A stretch of 64,000 bases of DNA from positions 5,049,502-5,113,501 of the forward strand of contig NZ_KI632509.1 in NCBI RefSeq assembly GCF_000504245.1. The letters are read 5' to 3'. The DNA is from Haloechinothrix halophila YIM 93223 (GTDB lineage Bacteria; Actinomycetota; Actinomycetes; Mycobacteriales; Pseudonocardiaceae). The notes below the pieces were generated by a model, which was given only the letters and a program-made list of their open reading frames with translations, was not told the DNA's origin and ran no database searches. Shown here piece by piece: positions 32,971-43,333 of the stretch. A program made the translations under genes and the position numbers. Each line of letters starts with the position of its first letter. The first letter of the stretch is position 1.

Positions 32971-35821
32971 GGCGGGCTCCTTCCTTGTCGTAGAGCACGG
33001 TTTCGGTCACGGTGACCGGGACGAGTTGGTCGTCGACCGGGGCGTAGAGCTTCTCGCCGATGCGGTCGCGCCCGGACCGCAGCAGCGCGAGGGCGAACGT
33101 CCTGCCGAGCGCGGCGCTGTCGTAGCTGGACGTGACGTGCCCGAGCATCCGCACCGGCGGCTCCGGCAGGTGATCGGACTCGATGATGTGCGCACCCTCG
33201 GGCAACAACACCGTGGGATCAGCGGGCACAAGACCCACCAGCTGCTTTCGGTCAGGACGCAGGTTCTCCGCCCTGCTGAAGGAGCGCTTGCCGATGAAGT
33301 CGGCCTTCTTCTTCGACACCGCCCACGACATCCCGAGGTCCTGCGGGGTGACCGTGCCGTCGGTGTCCTGGCCGACGATCGGGTAGCCCTTCTCGGCGCG
33401 CAGCACGTGCATCGTCTCGGTGCCGTACGGGGTGATGCCATAGGGCTCGCCCGCATTGATCAGCGCCTCCCACAGCGCGAGGCCGTCCCAGGCGTTGACG
33501 TTGATCTCGTACGCCAGCTCGCCGGAGAAGCTGATCCGGCAGATCCGCGCGGGAATACCGTCCGCGACGTCGAGCACCGCGTCCTGCCAGGTCATGAAGC
33601 CGAAGGCGTCGTTGCTGACATCGAGGTCCGGCGCCACCGCAGCCAGGACGTCCCTGGACTTGGGGCCGACGAGCGGGACGGTGACCCAGTGCTCGGTCAC
33701 CGAGGTGGCGAACACCCGCAGGTGCGGCCATTCCGTCTGCAGCCACTCCTCGATCCAGTCGAGCACCATTGCCGCGTTGCCGGTGGTGGTCGTCAGCAAG
33801 AAGTGGTCGTCGGCGAGGCGAATCACCGTGCCGTCGTCGATGACCATGCCGTCGATGCCGCACATGACGCCGTATCGGATGCGGCCGACCTTGAGCGTGC
33901 TCATCATGTTCGTGTAGAGCATGTCGAGCAGTTCGGCCGCGTCCGGGCCTTGCAGGTCGATCTTGCCGAGCGTCGAGCCGTCCATCAGCGCGACGCCTTC
34001 CCGCGCCGCGCGGCACTCGCGCAGCACGGCGGCGTGCATGTCCTCACCCTGCCGCGGGTAGTGGCGGGCTCGCTTCCACTGCCCGACGTCCTCGAACTCC
34101 GCACCGTGCGCCACGTGCCAGTCGTGCAGCGCGGTCACCCGGATCGGGTCGTACAGCTCGCCCCGGTCGCGACCGCCCAGCGCGGCGAACGACACCGACG
34201 TGTAGGGCGGGCGGAACGTCGTCGGCCGCCGGTCGGCGAGATCGGCGCCCAGTTCCTCCGCGACGATCGCCGCCGCGAGCATCCCGGACGTCTTGCCCTG
34301 GTCGTGCGCGGTGCCGATGGTGGTGTAGCGCTTGACGTGCTCCAGCGACTCAAGGCCCGCACCGGTGGCGCGCGTGACATCGGAGACGGTGACGTCTCGT
34401 TGCAGATCGACGAATTGGGTGTCTTCCTCGGCGTTCTCGCTCCCTGGCACCCGCCACAGCACCGTTGCCGCCGCCTCATCGGCGCGGGCGTCGGCGAACG
34501 GCACCGGGATCTCGGCTGCGGGACGGAACCCGGCGGCGGTGACGGCCGCGCGACCGGCCTCGGCACCCTGCTCGATGCAGGCCATCAGCTCGATCGCGCC
34601 CGCCGCGGAGCCAGCCACGCGCGCCGACGAGAGGCTCTCGCCCGGCACGTAGGCACCAAGCTCCGGCGCGTACCGCAGGGAGCCGCCGAGCTGGCTGAAC
34701 AGATGCACGGCCGGGTTCCAGCCACCGGAGACGAGCAGCGTGTCGCATACGACGGTGTCGGCGTGCCCGCCGGTGATCGATCTGATGTGGACGTCGGTGA
34801 GCCGTTCCTGGCCTTCGGTGCCGGTGACGACATGGCCCGGGTACACGTCGATGCCCCGTGTGGCGCACTCCGCGCTGAGCTTCGGCGGCACGGTGTGTCG
34901 CGCGTCGATCAACACCGGGACGTCCATGCCGGCCTCGGCCAGCTCGATCGCGGCGTGGTAGGCGCTGTCGTTGGTGGTGAATACGCCGATCCGCCTGCCT
35001 ACCTGCACGCCGTATCGGTGCAGGTAGGTGCGGGCCGCTCCGGCGAGCATGATGCCCGGCCGGTCATTGTCGCTGAACACGATGGGACGTTCGTGCGCGC
35101 CGGTGGCGATCACGGTCTGTTTCGCCCTGATCCGCCAGATCCGGTGCCGGGACACATGTCGCGGTGCGTCGAAGCCAAGGTCGTCGGTGCGGCGTTGCAG
35201 CGCGAGCACGAACCCGTCCTGGTAGGCGCCGAACGCGGTGGTGCGGTCGAGCAGCAGCACGTCGGGTGCCGCCGCGAGCTCGGCGATGACGTCGCACACC
35301 CAGGCGTCCGACGACCGCTCGTCCAGGTAGTCGTCGCGGCCGAGCAGCGAGCCGCCCGCCTCGTTCTGGTCGTCGACGAGCACGACGCGAGACCCGGCGC
35401 GGGCGGCGGTGAGCGCGGCGGCGAGCCCGGCGGGACCCGCACCGACCACGAGAACGTCGCAGTGTGCGTGCTTGGCGTCGTAGCGCGCGGTGTCAGGTTC
35501 GGTGTCGAGCCTGCCGTGCCCGACAAGGCCGTCTGCGACGAGTCCGTCGCACAGCTCGACGGTCGTCGCGGTCAGCATCGGCTCGCTGAACGGCTCGGCG
35601 ACCTGCACCAGCGCGTTGGGCTCCTCGACCCCGGCGGCCATGATGCCGCGCGGGCGGCCGTATTTGATGCTGGTGGTCACCTGGTGCAGGCCGTTGGCGA
35701 GCAGCGCGGAGGCGAGCGTGTCGCCCTTGCGGCCAGCCAGCGACTGGCCGTTGAAGGTGAAACGCAGCCTGGTGTCGCGGTCGATGCGGCCACCGCTTGG
35801 CAGCCTGAAGTCGGCGCTCAT
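32960..35821 (-). CDS. soxA: Sarcosine oxidase alpha subunit
   Basis: 953 residues, typical for SoxA. Residues 20-100 form the N-terminal ferredoxin-like fold (FTFNGQSLAGRKGDTLASAL), then an NAD-binding/FAD-like domain (VVGAGPAGLAAALTAARAG near 125), and the C-terminal 380 residues form a GcvT-type THF-binding domain (GVALMDGSTLGKIDLQGPDA near 610). It passes the methyl group of sarcosine to THF as methylene-THF with glycine and peroxide as other products. ATG overlaps the soxD stop as ATGA. Confidence 0.95.
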   Translation of the reverse strand: MSADFRLPSGGRIDRDTRLRFTFNGQSLAGRKGDTLASALLANGLHQVTTSIKYGRPRGIMAAGVEEPNALVQVAEPFSEPMLTATTVELCDGLVADGLVGHGRLDTEPDTARYDAKHAHCDVLVVGAGPAGLAAALTAARAGSRVVLVDDQNEAGGSLLGRDDYLDERSSDAWVCDVIAELAAAPDVLLLDRTTAFGAYQDGFVLALQRRTDDLGFDAPRHVSRHRIWRIRAKQTVIATGAHERPIVFSDNDRPGIMLAGAARTYLHRYGVQVGRRIGVFTTNDSAYHAAIELAEAGMDVPVLIDARHTVPPKLSAECATRGIDVYPGHVVTGTEGQERLTDVHIRSITGGHADTVVCDTLLVSGGWNPAVHLFSQLGGSLRYAPELGAYVPGESLSSARVAGSAAGAIELMACIEQGAEAGRAAVTAAGFRPAAEIPVPFADARADEAAATVLWRVPGSENAEEDTQFVDLQRDVTVSDVTRATGAGLESLEHVKRYTTIGTAHDQGKTSGMLAAAIVAEELGADLADRRPTTFRPPYTSVSFAALGGRDRGELYDPIRVTALHDWHVAHGAEFEDVGQWKRARHYPRQGEDMHAAVLRECRAAREGVALMDGSTLGKIDLQGPDAAELLDMLYTNMMSTLKVGRIRYGVMCGIDGMVIDDGTVIRLADDHFLLTTTTGNAAMVLDWIEEWLQTEWPHLRVFATSVTEHWVTVPLVGPKSRDVLAAVAPDLDVSNDAFGFMTWQDAVLDVADGIPARICRISFSGELAYEINVNAWDGLALWEALINAGEPYGITPYGTETMHVLRAEKGYPIVGQDTDGTVTPQDLGMSWAVSKKKADFIGKRSFSRAENLRPDRKQLVGLVPADPTVLLPEGAHIIESDHLPEPPVRMLGHVTSSYDSAALGRTFALALLRSGRDRIGEKLYAPVDDQLVPVTVTETVLYDKEGARRDG

Positions 35822-36096
35822 GTCGTCACCGGCCTTTCCTCATCGAGCCGGTACACGGCGTGCAGTTCGTAGCTGCGGGTGTCGCGGACAGCGTTGAACC
35901 AGCGGCGGCAGCCCGCCGTGTGGCTCCAGCGCTCCGCGAACGGCCCGCGCGGGTTGTCTCGGAAGAACACGAACCGCGCCCACTCCTCGTCGGACAGCGC
36001 GGCAGGATCGGCGGGATAGGAGACGTGGGCCTGGCCGCCGTAGTGGAACTCGACCTCCTCACGAGGCCCGCACCACGGGCAGGGGATGAGTTGCAT
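35818..36096 (-). CDS. soxD: Sarcosine oxidase delta subunit
   Basis: 92 residues. N-terminal CPWCG (Cys6, Cys9), the following FHYGGQAH and a later Cys in HTAGCRRWF near residue 63 make the zinc site of SoxD. Core motif FRDNPRGPFAERWSHTAGC is characteristic. Structural subunit of the heterotetramer. Located between soxB and soxA as usual. Confidence 0.93.
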   Translation of the reverse strand: MQLIPCPWCGPREEVEFHYGGQAHVSYPADPAALSDEEWARFVFFRDNPRGPFAERWSHTAGCRRWFNAVRDTRSYELHAVYRLDEERPVTT

Positions 36097-36114
36097 GGGT
36101 ACTCCTGGGGTCTG

Positions 36115-37383
36115 CTAGTGCGCGACGGCGGCGGCGCCGTGCTCGTCGACGAGGGCGCCGGTGGTGAACCGCTCGAGGGTGAACGGCTCGTTGTACGGGT
36201 GCGGCTTGTCGTTGGCGATGGTGTGCGCGAAGCAGTCGCCGACGCCCGGCGTGGCCTTGAAACCGCCGGTCCCCCACCCGCAGTTGAGATACAGCCCGTC
36301 CACCGGGGTCAGGCCGATGATCGGCGAGGCATCCGGGCTGACGTCGACGATGCCTGCCCAGGTGCGCAGCAGGTGGGCGCGGGCGAAGATCGGGAACAGC
36401 TCGAGTGCGGCCGACATCTGCCGCTCGATGATGTGGAAGGAACCGCGCTGGCCGTAGCCGTTGTAACTGTCGATCCCGGCGCCCATCACCAGCTCGCCCT
36501 TGTGCGCCTGTGAGACATAGACGTGCACCGCGTTCGACATCACCACCGTCGGGTGCACCGGCTCCAGCAGCTCGGTCACGAGCGCCTGCAACGGGTGCGA
36601 CTGCACCGGCAGCTCGACTCCGGCCATGGCGGCCAGCTCGGACGAGTGCCCTGACGCGCACAACGCCACCTTGCCCGCCGCGATCCTGCCCCTGGTCGTG
36701 TTCACCCCGGTGACCCGGCCGTCCGAGGTCTCGATGCCGGTCACCTCGCAGTTCTGGATGAGGTCGACGCCGAGCCGGTCAGCCGCGCTGGCGTAACCCC
36801 AGGCGACGTAGTCGTGCTTGGCGATGCCCGCGCGGGGCTGGTAGGTCGCGCCAAGGACGGGGTAACGGACGTCCGGCGAGACGTTGATGATCGGGCAGAT
36901 CTCCTTGACGGCGTCGGCCTCGAGCCATTCGGCGTCGATCCCGTTGAGACGGTTGGCGTTGACGCGGCGGACGCTGTCGCGAACGTCCTGCAGGCTGTGC
37001 GCGAGGTTGAGCACGCCGCGCTGGTCGAACAGGATCGGGTAGTCCAGCTCCGCTTCCAGCCCTTCCCAGAGCTTGAGCGCGTGCTCGTAGATTCCCGAGC
37101 TCTCGTCCCACAGGTAGTTGGAGCGGATGATCGTGGTGTTGCGGGCCATGTTGCCGCCCGCGAGCCAGCCCTTCTCCAGCACGGCCACGTTGGTGATGCC
37201 ATGCACCGCGGCGAGGTAGTAGGCGGTCGCGAGTCCGTGGCCGCCGCCACCGACGATGACGACATCGTAGGACGACGCGGGTTCGGGGTTTCGCCAGAGG
37301 AACGAGGGGTGGTCGGGCAGGTCGGCGCCGGGCTTGGCGGGCGGGTTTCCAGTGGGCATCGCGGCACCCCATCCTTCTGGCAT
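36115..37383 (-). CDS. soxB: Sarcosine oxidase beta subunit
   Basis: 422 residues from ATG 37383; ATG 37359 is an alternative with a weak GGGG site, and a TTG at 37395 would nearly touch the operator. FAD motif [18 protein letters not shown] near residue 40 and [15 protein letters not shown] near 75 are SoxB hallmarks; the latter contains the segment near the covalent FMN site region of the complex. C-terminal [14 protein letters not shown] is also conserved. It oxidises sarcosine at the FAD. First gene of the leftward soxBDAG-sdaA-purU-fchA-folD operon, with a palindrome 16 bases upstream of the chosen start. Confidence 0.93.
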   Translation of the reverse strand: MPEGWGAAMPTGNPPAKPGADLPDHPSFLWRNPEPASSYDVVIVGGGGHGLATAYYLAAVHGITNVAVLEKGWLAGGNMARNTTIIRSNYLWDESSGIYEHALKLWEGLEAELDYPILFDQRGVLNLAHSLQDVRDSVRRVNANRLNGIDAEWLEADAVKEICPIINVSPDVRYPVLGATYQPRAGIAKHDYVAWGYASAADRLGVDLIQNCEVTGIETSDGRVTGVNTTRGRIAAGKVALCASGHSSELAAMAGVELPVQSHPLQALVTELLEPVHPTVVMSNAVHVYVSQAHKGELVMGAGIDSYNGYGQRGSFHIIERQMSAALELFPIFARAHLLRTWAGIVDVSPDASPIIGLTPVDGLYLNCGWGTGGFKATPGVGDCFAHTIANDKPHPYNEPFTLERFTTGALVDEHGAAAVAH

Positions 37384-37398
37384 CCGTTTGGTCAACTA

Positions 37399-37410
37399 CT
37401 GATATATCAG
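37399..37410. promoter_or_regulatory. Palindromic operator, likely for the GntR regulator
   Basis: CTGATATATCAG is a perfect 12-base palindrome, AT-rich in a GC-rich genome, between the divergent soxB and gntR genes. GntR/FCD regulators often bind such TGATATATCA-like sites, so both genes are probably controlled from here. Confidence 0.65.
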
Positions 37411-37432
37411 TCTGTGCGCTACAGTAGGTCAG

Positions 37433-38101
37433 GTGAGAACCCAGGTCAACACCCAACTGTCCGACGAGATCGGCATTTCCCTTGCCGAGCAGGCCTACCG
37501 GGCCCTGCGGGACCGCCTGGTGATGCTCGACATCAAACCGGGCGAGCCGATCAACGAGGACCGACTGAGCAGCGAGCTCGGCTGCGGCCGCACGCCGATC
37601 CGAGAGGCACTCAAACGCCTGACGAGCGACCGGCTGGTCGCCGCGTTCCCCCGCAGGGGAACCTTCGCCACCGACGTCAACATCGCCGATCTCGCCCACA
37701 TCTCCGAGGTCCGCAGGGCGCTGGAGCCCATGGCGGCGTCTGCCGCCGCCGAGCGGGCGACGGCAGAGGACCGCGCGACACTCACCGAGCTACGCGACAA
37801 GCTGGACGCGAGCAAGGGCGCCGAGGACAACGACGCGCTACTCAGGATGGATCTCGACGTGCACCGCTCGATCTACCACTGCGTCTACAACCCGTACCTT
37901 GAGGACACGCTCGTCGGCTACGACAACCTGGCGACCCGCATCTGGTGCGTGTTCGCGCCCAGGATGTCCGGCATGGCCGGACACGTCGGCGAGCACGGCC
38001 CGCTGCTGACGGCGATCATCGACGGCGACGCCGAGAAGGCGGCGGACCTGGCGCTGCAACACGTCACCGGCTTCGAGACGGCCATTCGCGCGCTGATTTG
38101 A
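37433..38101 (+). CDS. GntR family (FCD) transcriptional regulator
   Basis: 222 residues from the GTG at 37433. Winged helix at residues about 15-80: SLAEQAYRALRDRLVMLDIKPG, shortened here to the recognisable AYRALRDRLVMLDIKPGEPI, then GRTPIREALKRL and RRGTFATDV. The C-terminal FCD domain has the metal-binding histidine-rich pattern (DLDVHRSIYHCVYNP near 145, QHVTGFE near the end). It is divergent from soxB and probably regulates the sarcosine operon in response to an intermediate such as sarcosine or dimethylglycine. Confidence 0.9.
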   Translation: MRTQVNTQLSDEIGISLAEQAYRALRDRLVMLDIKPGEPINEDRLSSELGCGRTPIREALKRLTSDRLVAAFPRRGTFATDVNIADLAHISEVRRALEPMAASAAAERATAEDRATLTELRDKLDASKGAEDNDALLRMDLDVHRSIYHCVYNPYLEDTLVGYDNLATRIWCVFAPRMSGMAGHVGEHGPLLTAIIDGDAEKAADLALQHVTGFETAIRALI

Positions 38102-38140
38102 CTCGTGAGTGCGCAGCAGGGTTCTAACACTGATAGCCAC

Positions 38141-38147
<7 letters not shown>
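38102..38147. terminator. Terminator-like palindrome, copy B of the repeated intergenic element
   Basis: CTCGTGAGTG at 38102-38111 and CACTCACGAG at 38138-38147 form a perfect 10-base stem. The 42-base core has the same arms, the same GGTTCTAAC at the same position and the same length as the element at 4305-4346. It lies between the convergent gntR and molybdopterin oxidoreductase genes and overlaps the latter's stop codon. Confidence 0.7.
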
Positions 38148-40456
<2,309 letters not shown>

Positions 40457-40459
40457 ACC

Positions 40460-42121
40460 TCACACCTTGTCTTTGACGGCGTCGTTGACGGCGGTCGTGC
40501 CGTTCGGATTGGTCCAACCCTCGTCGATCAGGTTCTGCGACACCTGTTCGGTGAGCTCTTCCCGCTGGAGCTTGCGCTCCAGGCGTAGCTGGGCGCGGCG
40601 CTCGGCGCCGAGTTCTCGCCAGGTCGCGACGCACATCGCCAGCATAACGAAGCTGAATGGCAGGGCGATCGTGATCGAGACCGTCTGCAGCGCGGCGAGC
40701 CCGCCAGCCAGCAGCAACGCGATCGCGACCAGTCCTTCCAGGACGGCCCAGAACACCCTGCTCCACTTGGGCGGATCGACGTCGCCGCCGGAGGCGAGCA
40801 TGTCGACCACCAGCGAGCCGGAGTCCGATGAGGTCACGAAGAACAGCACGATCAGGATGATCGCCCCGGTCACCAGAGCCGTTCCCGCCGGGAGCTCGCT
40901 GAGCAGTCCGAACAGGGCACCGTTGGTGTCGACCGCGCCGTCCACGACGAGTCCGCCGCCACCGAACAACTCCCGATGCAGGGCCGTCCCGCCGAACGCG
41001 GTGAACCAGAGGAACGTCACGACCGACGGCACGACGAGCACACCCGTCACGAACTCCCTGACGGTCCTGCCCCGTGAGATGCGGGCGATGAATACGCCGA
41101 CGAAGGGCGCCCAGGAGATCCACCAGCCCCAGTAGAACGCGGTCCAGCCTGCCTGCCAGTCCTGTCCCTCCGCGCCTTGCAGCGCGGTGGTGTCAAAGCT
41201 GAGCTGGATCAGGTTCTGCAGGTAGAGCCCGACGGACTGCACGGTCTCGGACAGGATGAACGCGGTCGGTCCCGCGACGAGCACGAACAGCGCCAGTCCT
41301 GCCGCGAGCACCATGTTGATGTTGGACAGCCACTTGATGCCGCGTTTCACGCCGGTGACGACCGAGAATACGGCCAGCGCGGTGATGCCGCCGATCAGGA
41401 TGATGTAGGTCCAGTTGCCTGGGTTGGACACGAGGCCGAGGAAGCTCAGCCCGGACGAGATCTGCAGCACGCCGAGACCAAGCGAGGTTGCGACGCCGAA
41501 CAGCGTGCCCACGATCGCGGCGATGTCGATGGCGTCGCCGGCCCAGCCGTTGACCCGATTGCCGAGCAGAGGTTCCAGCACCCAGCGGATGGAGACCGGG
41601 CGGTTCTTGCGGTGGATCGCGTAGGCGATCGCCAGCCCGGCTACCACGTAGATCGCCCACGGGTGCAGGCCCCAGTGCAGGAAGCTCTGCACAAGGGACT
41701 CCTGCGCGAGATCGTCTGGTGTTCCTCCCACGCCGGGCTTCGGCGCGACAAAGTGGTTCAACGGCTCCGCGACGCCCCAGAACACCAGCCCGATGCCCAT
41801 GCCAGCGGCGAACAACATCGCGAACCAGGAGCTGCGCCGGAACTCCGGCTCCTCGTCGTCAGGGCCGAGGGTGATGTCGCCGGTGCGCCCCAGCCCCACG
41901 GTCAGCGCGAACACCACGAACCCGCTCACGATGAGCGTGTAGTACCAGCCGAAGTTTCCGATGATCGAGTCCTGGATGGAGCTGATCGCGGACGCCATCC
42001 AGCCAGGGGAGATCACCGTGGCCGTGACGAAGGCGACCACAAGGGCCGCCGACGGCCAGAACACCCTCGGGGCGACCGAGCGCCGTGCTGCCGCGATTGT
42101 GGTGCGATCTCGTGTGGTCAT
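40460..42121 (-). CDS. BCCT family transporter (betaine/choline/carnitine)
   Basis: 553 residues with about 12 transmembrane helices. The tryptophan-rich stretch AFYWGWWISWAPFVGVFIARIS near residue 310, shown here as WGWWISWAPFVG, is the BCCT signature and lines the substrate site. The C-terminal tail is charged and long (RAQLRLERKLQREELTEQV), as in osmosensing BCCT carriers. It likely imports glycine betaine with Na+ or H+ for catabolism. ATG overlaps the Rieske oxygenase stop as ATGA, strongly coupling import and first demethylation. Confidence 0.92.
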   Translation of the reverse strand: MTTRDRTTIAAARRSVAPRVFWPSAALVVAFVTATVISPGWMASAISSIQDSIIGNFGWYYTLIVSGFVVFALTVGLGRTGDITLGPDDEEPEFRRSSWFAMLFAAGMGIGLVFWGVAEPLNHFVAPKPGVGGTPDDLAQESLVQSFLHWGLHPWAIYVVAGLAIAYAIHRKNRPVSIRWVLEPLLGNRVNGWAGDAIDIAAIVGTLFGVATSLGLGVLQISSGLSFLGLVSNPGNWTYIILIGGITALAVFSVVTGVKRGIKWLSNINMVLAAGLALFVLVAGPTAFILSETVQSVGLYLQNLIQLSFDTTALQGAEGQDWQAGWTAFYWGWWISWAPFVGVFIARISRGRTVREFVTGVLVVPSVVTFLWFTAFGGTALHRELFGGGGLVVDGAVDTNGALFGLLSELPAGTALVTGAIILIVLFFVTSSDSGSLVVDMLASGGDVDPPKWSRVFWAVLEGLVAIALLLAGGLAALQTVSITIALPFSFVMLAMCVATWRELGAERRAQLRLERKLQREELTEQVSQNLIDEGWTNPNGTTAVNDAVKDKV

Positions 42122-43314
42122 CGTGCCGCACCACCCTCCGTCAGCGTGGCCTGGACCCAGTCATGGAACAGTCCAATGTGGTGCTCTGAGGGGACGAGTA
42201 CGCCGCCGTTGTCGTAGGCGCGCGAGGACATCGCCGGTTGGCACCGCTCGCAGGCGTCGAAGTCCTGCTGGTTGACCCGGTGGAACAACTCGACCGAGTG
42301 GGACACGTCGCGCCCGCTGGCCACGACGTCCTTCGCGTAGAGCCAGTCGCACTCGATGAGGGTGCGGTCGGCCGCGAGCGGGAACATCCGGTGGATGATC
42401 ACGTGGTCCGGCACCAGGTTGATGAACACCTGCGGGCGCACCGTGATCGCGTAGTAGGCGCGGTCCTGCTCCTCGTTGACGCCGGAGAGCCGGTCGAACC
42501 CCTCGGAGCCGTCCACGGTGAAGCCATCGACGTCCTCGCCGAACGCCGCGCCGTGGCCGACGTAGTACTGCGCGGCGAAACCGTCGGCGAACTCCGGCAG
42601 CACCTCGGTCAGCTCCGGGTGGATCGTCGCGCAGTGGTAGCACTCCATGAAGTTCTCGATGACGAGCTTCCAGTTCGCCTTGACGTCGTAGGTGATCCGC
42701 CGCCCGAGCGTCAGCTCGTCGATGTCGTAGTTCTCGATCGCCTCGACGTCGCCAAGCCGGTCGGTCACGTCGGCCTGCACGGTGTCGACGAACGACGGCG
42801 GCTCCTCTGCCAGACACAGCCAGGCGTAGCCGAGCCATTCCCGCAGATGCACCGGCTTGAGGCCGTACTCGGTGCGGTCGACGTCCGGCATCGACTGCAG
42901 GTTGGGCGCCGCGATCAGCTTCCCGTCGAGCCCGTAGGTCCAGGCGTGGTACGGGCACTGAAAGGACCGCTTCACCGAGCCGGTCTCCTCGACGCACAGC
43001 CGCGCGCCCCTGTGCCGGCAGATGTTGAGGAACGCCCGCAGTGAGCCATCTCGCGACCGCGTGACGAGCACGCTCTCGCGTCCGATCTGGACGGTGCGGA
43101 AGTCACCTGGTTTGGGTAGATCCGCGCCGCGGACGGCGCAGAACCACATCGACTCGAAGATCTTGATCTGCTCCAGCTCGAAGATCGACGGGTCAACGTA
43201 GGTATTGCCGGGCAGGGTGCGGATGAGGCTGCCTGCCTGCGCGGAATCTGTGTCGGTATCGGTGTCAGTGTCGGTCGCTGGACAGGTGGCGGCAGCACTG
43301 AAGGTGTCGGTCAT
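42118..43314 (-). CDS. gbcA: Rieske oxygenase, glycine betaine demethylase-like
   Basis: 398 residues, ATG with GGAG 6 bases upstream. Rieske cluster ligands CRHRG and CPYHAW lie near residues 97 and 117; the mononuclear iron ligands are in ENFMECYHCATIHPEL near 212. GbcA removes one methyl of glycine betaine as formaldehyde, giving dimethylglycine. Genes for transport, dimethylglycine and sarcosine oxidation all surround it, so betaine is the probable substrate. Codons near the N-terminus encode a TDTDTDTD repeat, a short tandem repeat in DNA (about 43250-43275) that may vary in length between strains. Confidence 0.88.
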   Translation of the reverse strand: MTDTFSAAATCPATDTDTDTDTDSAQAGSLIRTLPGNTYVDPSIFELEQIKIFESMWFCAVRGADLPKPGDFRTVQIGRESVLVTRSRDGSLRAFLNICRHRGARLCVEETGSVKRSFQCPYHAWTYGLDGKLIAAPNLQSMPDVDRTEYGLKPVHLREWLGYAWLCLAEEPPSFVDTVQADVTDRLGDVEAIENYDIDELTLGRRITYDVKANWKLVIENFMECYHCATIHPELTEVLPEFADGFAAQYYVGHGAAFGEDVDGFTVDGSEGFDRLSGVNEEQDRAYYAITVRPQVFINLVPDHVIIHRMFPLAADRTLIECDWLYAKDVVASGRDVSHSVELFHRVNQQDFDACERCQPAMSSRAYDNGGVLVPSEHHIGLFHDWVQATLTEGGAAR

Positions 43315-43333
43315 CGGTGTCTCCGTGAGAGTG

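Noticed and set aside
32450-35872. Very long open frame (1140 codons) on the plus strand opposite soxA
   Set aside because: It mirrors soxA codon by codon, is rich in Arg, Ala, Gly, Val and Asp without any domain, and soxA has clear homology. Antisense frames stay open because of high GC at third positions.
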